Below the pieces are notes generated by a model. The model searched no databases. It saw only the letters and a program-made list of their open reading frames with translations, and was not told the origin of the DNA. A stretch of 56,890 bases of DNA from JAAZMF01 sp036786445 (GTDB lineage: Bacteria; Bacillota; Limnochordia; DTU087). The translations under genes and the position numbers were made by a program. Numbering within the stretch: the first letter of the stretch is position 1; every line of letters starts with the position of its first letter. Location: NCBI GenBank assembly GCA_036786445.1, contig DAIQRD010000002.1, positions 1-56,890 on the forward strand. The letters are read 5' to 3'. Positions 51,556 to 56,890 of this stretch are shown here, piece by piece.

Positions 51556-52938
51556 ATGACAGGAAGAGATATACATAAATATCCCGTGGAAATCGGCCAG
51601 ATTCGGGCAATGGACATAGATGGCTTGGGTCACGCCGGTGAGGGCGTGGGCAGGATTGATGGATTCGCCATATTTGTGGCGGGAGCTATTCCTGGAGATC
51701 AGGTGCTGGTTCGGATAGAAGAGATCAAGAAGAATCATGGTCGGGGAAGTGTCATTGAGGTAAAGCAGGCGTCCCCGGGTCGGATATTGCCAGCGTGCGT
51801 AGCGGCCGATACTTGTGGTGGCTGTCAACTCCAACATATGGAATACGGTGCCCAGCTGGAATGGAAGCGGCAGATGGTCATAGATGCCCTTGCTCGAATT
51901 GGCAAGTTTGAGAATCCGCAAGTTAGGCCGGTAATAGGGATGGCACAACCCTATGGTTATCGAAATAAAGTTCACTATCCCGTGGCCTCGGCAGGCGGCA
52001 AGCTAGTTTTGGGGTTCTATCGCAGAAGCAGCCATGATCTAGTACCCATAGAGAGCTGTGATAACGCCCATCCGCTCTGTAACAAGGCTATGCGGGCCAT
52101 GGTCGTGCTACTAAACGAATACGGGATCTCCCCTTACGATGGGACCACAGGCAAAGGATTGATCCGGCATATTATCTGCCGAGTCAGTACTGCCCGAGAC
52201 CAACTCATGATCATTTTGGTGACCAATGGTGCACATATTCCTAGGGTAGAAGAGCTAATCGCCAGTATGCGGGCGGTTTTGCCGGAACTGGTCACTATTG
52301 CGCAGAACATCAACAAGAAACGAACCAAAGTGATCTTGGGAGGCGAGACTAGGGTCATCTGGGGTGAGCCATACCTAGTCGAGGAGCTCAATGGCCTGGA
52401 GTTCGCTATTTCGCCCAACTCCTTTTTCCAAGTCAACTCGAAGCAGGCGGCAGTCCTATGCCAACAAGTCGTCGATTATGTGGAAGCCAAAGATCATACT
52501 CGGGCTTTGGATTGCTACTGTGGGACCGGCAGCTTAGCACTACATTTGGCCCACGAAGGCGCACATGTGATAGGTATAGAAGAAGTGCGGGAAGCCGTCG
52601 CTGATGCTAAGCTTAACGCCGAGATCAACCGATTGCATGGGGCGGACTTTCGGATTGGCCGAGTAGAAGTCAAGCTCTCTGGAATCTTGGAGGAAGGTCC
52701 AGTGGATGTCGCAGTGATTGATCCTCCTCGCAAGGGCTGTGAACCGGAAGTGCTGGCATCCATGATCAATGCTGAGATTCCCCGTCTAGTGTATGTGAGC
52801 TGCAACCCTAGTTCGCTGGCCCGAGATCTGGCCATTTTGGCAGGTGGGGGTTATGTGTTGCATAATGTACAGCCAGTAGATATGTTCCCCCATACCAGCC
52901 ATGTTGAGTGCGTAGTATTGATGTCGAGAGTGGAGTAA
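51556..52938 (+). CDS. rlmD: 23S rRNA (uracil-5-)-methyltransferase RlmD/RumA family
   Basis: A 460-residue TrmA/RumA enzyme. N-terminal TRAM domain (IRAMDIDGLGHAGEGVGRID), FeS cluster site (CVAADTCGGCQLQH plus a later Cys), SAM-binding DCYCGTGSLAL, FQVN and the catalytic motif DPPRKGCEPE followed by SCNPSSLARDL. It methylates C5 of a uridine in 23S rRNA; the exact position cannot be told from sequence. ATG 51556 follows AGAAGG. It is the last conserved housekeeping gene before the accessory region. Confidence 0.93.
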   Translation: MTGRDIHKYPVEIGQIRAMDIDGLGHAGEGVGRIDGFAIFVAGAIPGDQVLVRIEEIKKNHGRGSVIEVKQASPGRILPACVAADTCGGCQLQHMEYGAQLEWKRQMVIDALARIGKFENPQVRPVIGMAQPYGYRNKVHYPVASAGGKLVLGFYRRSSHDLVPIESCDNAHPLCNKAMRAMVVLLNEYGISPYDGTTGKGLIRHIICRVSTARDQLMIILVTNGAHIPRVEELIASMRAVLPELVTIAQNINKKRTKVILGGETRVIWGEPYLVEELNGLEFAISPNSFFQVNSKQAAVLCQQVVDYVEAKDHTRALDCYCGTGSLALHLAHEGAHVIGIEEVREAVADAKLNAEINRLHGADFRIGRVEVKLSGILEEGPVDVAVIDPPRKGCEPEVLASMINAEIPRLVYVSCNPSSLARDLAILAGGGYVLHNVQPVDMFPHTSHVECVVLMSRVE

Positions 52939-53057
52939 CGGAAATGCCGGTAAATAAAGGGTTTCAGAGTGTAGAGGGTTTCCGTAGAAAGCTTGTAATC
53001 CCAGGAAGTCCTCGTTTTTTATGTATGCGGGAGTGCAGAAAAGGCCGGAGAAGTGAT

Positions 53058-53170
53058 GGGGTTGAGTGGACAGGTTAGATAATGCCCTTTTTTAGAGGGG
53101 TTGAGTGGATAGATTGGATAATAGGCGGTTTTAGGGGGTGGAGGAGACAGATTAGTTGTATCATTTTTAG
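53058..53170. repeat. three imperfect 36-39 bp direct repeats
   Basis: Units at 53058-53096, 53097-53134 and 53135-53170 share the plan GGGGTTGAGTGGACAGGTTA, TAATG/TAATA and a T-rich end (TTTTTTAG, TTTTAG, TTTTTAG). Each holds a variant of TGGACAGGT, the end sequence of the neighbouring IS remnant (TGGACAGGT, TGGATAGAT, GGAGACAGAT). The rest of 52939-53057 holds nothing recognised. Confidence 0.7.
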
Positions 53171-53560
53171 TGTGTAAGCCAATATGATGATAGCGATAAG
53201 CTTGCACTGAGGTCCTTGGTAGGGCAAAGAATCTAATAGACCATGCTGATCGCCTTTTTTAATATTTCAAGGGCTCCCTTCGTATCTCTAAGTTCCTTTC
53301 TAAGACGGGCATTTTCTTTGGCTTCATCGGATGCGTAGTTCCCAGAACCCCGATGGACTTCGCCTCCCCCTTTGGCTTTTTTTATCCAGCTATGAAGGGC
53401 ACTGGCGCTTATCCCCAGATTCTTACCACATACACTGACACTTAGATCAGCATGATCCTGAACATAAGCTAGGGCGTCCTTCTTAAATTGCTCCGAGTAT
53501 TGTCTGGCCATTGTTTCATCCTCCTGACTATAGTCTATGGTGTCTAGGAGGACCTGTCCA
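53067..53560 (-). mobile_element. internally deleted IS3-family element
   Basis: Inverted ends TGGACAGGT (53067-53075) and ACCTGTCCA (53552-53560) bracket an IS3-type orfA on the minus strand. The expected orfB (about 800-900 bases, DDE transposase) is absent; less than 160 bases separate the orfA stop from the inner end. No obvious target-site duplication (GAG versus TGT) was found. It is a non-autonomous relic whose subterminal sequence has been triplicated. Confidence 0.6.
53233..53511 (-). CDS. IS3-family transposase OrfA
   Basis: A 92-residue HTH transposase subunit: MARQYSEQFKKDALAYVQDH, the HTH GKNLGISASALHSWIKK and a C-terminal leucine-zipper-like helix (NARLRKELRDTKGALEILKK). Near its end the minus strand reads TTAAAAAAGGCG, the A6G slippery site that normally shifts ribosomes into orfB. 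The shifted frame runs into the repeat region and stops, so no complete transposase can be made. ATG 53511 has AGGAGGATG. Confidence 0.88.
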   Translation of the reverse strand: MARQYSEQFKKDALAYVQDHADLSVSVCGKNLGISASALHSWIKKAKGGGEVHRGSGNYASDEAKENARLRKELRDTKGALEILKKAISMVY

Positions 53561-53714
53561 TGTTTAGCTTGTACTATTTATATGCTAGCACACTGGCCTT
53601 TATCAACAAAAACAAACTTATGAAGCAATACAATTCCATCAATACCCTACAATACTGCGTAAGCATCACCGGCTTAATCGCCAAACCATCAACCTTTCCC
53701 GACCTTTATTCAAT

Positions 53715-54806
53715 TTATCTGTCGCTTTTTCGTCGGTTACATTCTTTACATAACATCTGGCAATTGTCTTGAATAGTTTTACCGCCTGCACTCCACGGAG
53801 TTATGTGATCGGCTTCCATATCCTCGATTTCGAGTTTTTCGTTACATATAGCGCATAACCCATTCTGCTTTTCGTAAGCGGTTCGTTTTTCCCCGTCCCT
53901 AAACGTTCTAAGATTTAAATGTGATTCTTTACCGGTTAAAAGGTACTCGTAAATCCCGCTCTTTCTTTCAATCTCATCATCTTTCATTAATTCAGCTACG
54001 CGTTTTTCCATCGCCTTTGAATCAAATTCCTGATCTTTGTATTCGTTATATAACTCTCCCCAAGGCCGGCCTTTCATTTCCCTTCTATATGTAGGGAAAA
54101 TACTTTCAATCCAATCAATCACCGACCTAAAGTAATCCCATAATTCCCCGGCATTTTCTTTATGCTGGTTTCGGCCCATATAATCTTCAATTTTCCCGCC
54201 GCTAATCCACTCAATCGCGGTTTCTAAATAATCCTGACGATTTACAGTCCCTGTTAAATACTTTTCACCAATCTGATAAGCAGGACAACCCGTTTTACTG
54301 AAATATCTTTTAGCATCCGTTACCCACGATCCATGATAAACTGCATTTCTTAATTCCTGATCAGTTAATTTTTCGCCGGCGATATTTATGACCCTAAACC
54401 AATCCAATTTCTCGCTATCGGTGCCGCTACAAACATAAATAGTCAACTCATAATCCAATATTTTCTCCTGTTGATCTGCTTCAAGGTTATGGTAATACAT
54501 ATCCTTATATGAAAAATCACCGTCTACATACTGGCATATTGAAATCGTTCTCTGCTGGCCATCTATTATTTCATACGGAGTTTTAACATCTCCATCCCTA
54601 ACCGCCCAATACATAACATTCAAAGGGAAACCCTTCATTACTGTATCAATAACTGCTTTTCTTTGTCGGTCATCATAAACAAACTCTCTTTGAAATGGTG
54701 GCCTAATATCCAACTTCTCACAATAACCAACAACACCATCTTCTGCGTAGTCCTCATAACCTTCCACCAAATCCCTTATCGTAACTTCTTTAAGAGTTAC
54801 CCTCAT
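53715..54806 (-). CDS. DUF262/HNH nuclease, putative restriction component
   Basis: A 363-residue protein. The N-terminal DUF262 (ParB/GmrS-like) domain has PPFQREFVY (36-44) and the motif IDGQQRTIS (81-89); the C-terminal HNH domain has two CxxC pairs (CAICNEKL, CKECN) and the ADHITPW catalytic His. DUF262-HNH fusions are nucleases of the GmrSD type and of restriction systems that sense modified DNA. The ATG overlaps the end of the adenine methyltransferase gene, so both form an operon and probably a restriction-modification pair. Codon usage is lower in GC than in the housekeeping genes. Confidence 0.88.
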   Translation of the reverse strand: MRVTLKEVTIRDLVEGYEDYAEDGVVGYCEKLDIRPPFQREFVYDDRQRKAVIDTVMKGFPLNVMYWAVRDGDVKTPYEIIDGQQRTISICQYVDGDFSYKDMYYHNLEADQQEKILDYELTIYVCSGTDSEKLDWFRVINIAGEKLTDQELRNAVYHGSWVTDAKRYFSKTGCPAYQIGEKYLTGTVNRQDYLETAIEWISGGKIEDYMGRNQHKENAGELWDYFRSVIDWIESIFPTYRREMKGRPWGELYNEYKDQEFDSKAMEKRVAELMKDDEIERKSGIYEYLLTGKESHLNLRTFRDGEKRTAYEKQNGLCAICNEKLEIEDMEADHITPWSAGGKTIQDNCQMLCKECNRRKSDR

Positions 54807-55822
54807 TCTTTCACCACTTTCTTATTTTTGAGGAAAAGTCTGGCATAGGTATTCTCACCATCTAACAATGGCCTGGCATCTCTATCGCCCAAAAACGGAA
54901 TCCCAACGATTTCTTCATCATATCCGGCCGACGCGCTCATTCCTAAAATCTCAAATTGATCGGGGTTATACTTATCCATAAAAGTAATCGGAACACCCAT
55001 AACACCTTCGTAATCCATCGGAATTTCCGCTGTTTTGCCAACGTTTATCGCATCGTAGTTATCGTATGTTGGATATTCTTCAGGTGTATAACGTTTATAG
55101 AGAATCAAATCTTCGTGCCGCTCTCTGTAATCCAAATTAGTGAACCATCGAACCCCTTTTACCCGAATAAACTTCCTTCCTTTTTCATCAATCCGATAAT
55201 TCGCAGCTTTCAACGGGTAATCATCTGGAACACCAAACTCGCGATCGCCACTTTTAATACTTGCACCAAGCCAAACCTCTTTTTCTTTTATAAGCCTGAA
55301 TATCTCCTTATAAGTGATCGCATTGACATTCCCGATAATTATAAAGTCTTTATTGTACGTTACCAGTTGCTGAACATATTCTCTAAAAAGCGAAAAGGGT
55401 GGATTTGTAACAACAATACCCGCCTGTTTTAAAAGCTCAATCGCTTCCTGGCTTCTAAAATCTCCATCGCCTTCAAAATAGCTTACTCCGATATTTTCCA
55501 CCGTTGGAATCTTACCACCATCTTTTTCTCCGGTGTATTCCAGATAGATCGCCTGCTCCGAATCATGCTTGCTAAACAAATCCATCTGCTGATTTTGATA
55601 ACACGAAGCAATCAACTTCTTTAACCCCAAATAATTAAAATTGTAGGAAAAATAATGGAAAAAATTACTCACCCGCGGATCATCGCAATTACAATAAACT
55701 ACCTTATCTTTAAAATGATCCCGATAAAACCTCATTTCCCGTTCGATATCTTCCAAACGCGTATAAAATTCATCCTTTGGATTTCTCCTGGCTTGTATCA
55801 AATTTTCGTGGTGGGATGACAA
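54803..55822 (-). CDS. adenine-specific DNA methyltransferase, EcoRI family
   Basis: A 339-residue protein with motif TNPPF (139-143) of N6-adenine methyltransferases. The overall plan is that of the EcoRI-methylase family (RRNPKDEFYTRLEDIEREM, VYCNCDDPRVSNFFHYFS, FIIIGNVNAITYKEIF). It lacks a recognised Motif I FxGxG but that is usual for this family. ATG 55822 follows GGAGCAAAG. It precedes and overlaps the DUF262-HNH gene by four bases. The recognition sequence is unknown. It should protect host DNA or mark it for its partner. Confidence 0.9.
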   Translation of the reverse strand: MSSHHENLIQARRNPKDEFYTRLEDIEREMRFYRDHFKDKVVYCNCDDPRVSNFFHYFSYNFNYLGLKKLIASCYQNQQMDLFSKHDSEQAIYLEYTGEKDGGKIPTVENIGVSYFEGDGDFRSQEAIELLKQAGIVVTNPPFSLFREYVQQLVTYNKDFIIIGNVNAITYKEIFRLIKEKEVWLGASIKSGDREFGVPDDYPLKAANYRIDEKGRKFIRVKGVRWFTNLDYRERHEDLILYKRYTPEEYPTYDNYDAINVGKTAEIPMDYEGVMGVPITFMDKYNPDQFEILGMSASAGYDEEIVGIPFLGDRDARPLLDGENTYARLFLKNKKVVKE

Positions 55823-55861
55823 TGACTTTGCTCCTTTCCAATTTTACAAAAAACCCACATT

Positions 55862-56419
55862 CTAAATCGCTAAAAATCGACTCGACGTATCATCAGGCCT
55901 TGCGTGGGTATATTTAGAAGTAGTTGCAGGCGAGGCGTGTCCTAACTGCGCCTGCACCAAATGAATCGGCGCGCCACGATCCAACGCGTGCGACGCGTGG
56001 CTATGCCTCATAAAATGCGGACTAACGTTTTTCTTAATTCCTGCTCTCTTTCCCGCTTCTCGTACAATCGCCCACATACGCCTTTTCGATAACGGGTTTC
56101 CCTTCTGCGAAACAAAAACCGGATCATCTAAACCGGCATCCTCCAGTTTAATTTCTTCTAAAAGCTCCGCGGTTTTATCCGTCAATTTGAAAAACCTCGT
56201 TTTACCGCCCTTGCCATGAACCGTTAAAACTCCATCCGAAATATGTTTCCAGCGCATATCATGCGCTTCTTCTACCCTTACCGCGGTAGAATACAAAAAC
56301 TGAACCAAAGCCCTATCCCGTTTGTTATCTATATAATCAATCATCCTAATTACTTCGGCCTCGGTTAATATCCGCTCGGATAATGTATTCGGTACACCAC
56401 TTTCCACCGCCGCCCCCAC
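55862..56419 (-). CDS. tyrosine recombinase, C-terminal catalytic part (5' truncated)
   Basis: A 185-residue catalytic domain with Arg48 (STAVRVEE), Lys73 (GKGGKTR), His135-x-x-Arg138 (PHFMRHSHA), His161 (LGHASP) and Tyr170 (SKYTHA): a complete XerC/D-type active site. GTG 56419 is the nearest start. The same frame continues upstream to about 56565 with typical core-binding residues (SYNRSLLAFAYKTGF) but loses the first part of the SAM-like domain. The gene is thus 5'-truncated or fused to foreign sequence. It probably mobilised the accessory region. It lies 40 bases upstream of the methyltransferase gene. Confidence 0.8.
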   Translation of the reverse strand: MGAAVESGVPNTLSERILTEAEVIRMIDYIDNKRDRALVQFLYSTAVRVEEAHDMRWKHISDGVLTVHGKGGKTRFFKLTDKTAELLEEIKLEDAGLDDPVFVSQKGNPLSKRRMWAIVREAGKRAGIKKNVSPHFMRHSHASHALDRGAPIHLVQAQLGHASPATTSKYTHARPDDTSSRFLAI

Positions 56420-56540
56420 ATTAACAACAGTAAAACCTGTTTTATACGCAAATGCTAATAACGATCTATTATAAGAATCAATTCCGGGTATCTTAGTGTT
56501 CTCCTTCTTAATGCAAGGTCGAGCCTTCGGGTAGAGAGTC

Positions 56541-56703
56541 TTACAGGCTAAAATTGGTCGAAAAAATCATCACCCGTTTGTTTTGCTTGGGACCCCGTAT
56601 ATCATAATCTCTGACTGGTACTGATAGGAAGCCTTTTTCTAGTTGTGGTTCTTTTTCCTTAATGCCCCAAGCCCGATTCGTTGCTTTTCTTCGATGCTTA
56701 GAG
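56541..56703 (-). pseudogene. C-terminal remnant of an unidentified gene
   Basis: The minus strand reads KATNRAWGIKEKEPQ, then GFLSVPVRDYDIRGPKQNKR and VMIFSTNFSL before a stop at 56541. An in-phase stop near 56703 and a neighbouring frame with QLIFDTLEQGQHFRMMM suggest a frameshifted, decayed coding sequence, possibly a transposase. No family was recognised. The remaining bases to 56890 hold nothing clear. Confidence 0.3.
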
Positions 56704-56890
56704 TTCGTTCATCATCATCCTAAAATGTTGCCCCTGCTCTAGGGTATCAAAAATCAGTTGGAACACCTCTTATAATGAGCTGGGTCGGCGCAATCATCTA
56801 CATAGTGCAGCCCATCTGAGATCCCCACAGATTGTGAGGAGCATTCCTGTAGTGAAGTAATACGGCCTTTGAAATGAAAAGCACCTCACG

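Noticed and set aside
52939..53170. Short repeats as a possible CRISPR array
   Set aside because: Three units are directly adjacent without unique spacers, have no conserved dyad and no cas genes nearby.
53019..53207. 62-residue minus-strand open frame with repeated PLNP peptides
   Set aside because: It is just the translation of the three tandem repeats; no ribosome site and no protein-like composition.
53560..53772. 70-residue plus-strand open frame next to the IS remnant
   Set aside because: It overlaps the end of the DUF262-HNH gene and has no ribosome site. Its low complexity follows the AT-rich spacer.

Overview
The window looks like chromosome from an anaerobic, endospore-forming, hydrogen-metabolising member of the Firmicutes (Clostridia or Limnochordia grade). 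The reasons are: sporulation genes (spoIIE, spore photoproduct lyase, the sporulation-type protease lonB); a bifurcating-type [FeFe]-hydrogenase with a Rex regulator; strong AGGAGG-type ribosome sites with many GTG/TTG starts; and the Bacillus/Clostridium gene order tig-clpP-clpX-lonB-lonA-engB. A run of ten Ns inside hydB marks a scaffold join, so this is a draft or metagenome assembly. I cannot assign a genus.

Layout. 1-3150: 3' part of a GlcD-type FAD oxidase, a ferritin-like protein, a tiny membrane peptide and a secreted NlpC/P60-like protein that lacks its catalytic cysteine. 3200-4390: riboflavin transporter ribU under an FMN riboswitch (minus strand), a small HTH protein and a phased array of DnaA-box-like sequences. 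4550-12600: MFS transporter, thioredoxin, a double P-loop ATPase, a PadR regulator with a two-gene permease, a secreted metallo-beta-lactamase-fold hydrolase with a DUF3006 partner, splB, a DUF3006-like lipoprotein and a Met/Cys-rich small protein.

12670-22360: hslO, then divergently a single hydrogen operon. It holds a [2Fe-2S] thioredoxin-like ferredoxin, a PAS-containing putative sensory [FeFe]-hydrogenase (HydS type), a SpoIIE/PP2C-type phosphatase and the trimeric hydrogenase hydC-hydB-hydA, followed by rex. A sigma-A promoter and a candidate Rex operator precede it. The layout suggests NADH/NAD+ sensing (Rex) and H2 or redox sensing (HydS plus phosphatase) set hydrogenase output. 22370-26690: two small helical proteins, a degenerate anti-sigma-like ATPase, and a potassium uptake set of two half-size TrkA proteins plus TrkH.

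26900-36670: spoIIE, tilS, ftsH, folB, an HtrA protease, birA and bioY. 36700-41820: a BMP-family nucleoside ABC importer (binding protein, double ATPase, two permeases). 42000-52940: tRNA-Leu(UAG), trigger factor, ClpP, ClpX, LonB, LonA, EngB, a PRC-barrel protein and an RlmD-type rRNA methyltransferase; this is the protein quality-control block.

52940-56890 is an accessory region of visibly lower GC: a deleted IS3-family element with repeated ends, a DUF262-HNH nuclease overlapping an EcoRI-type adenine methyltransferase gene (a putative restriction-modification or defence pair), a 5'-truncated tyrosine recombinase, and decayed coding remnants at the edge.
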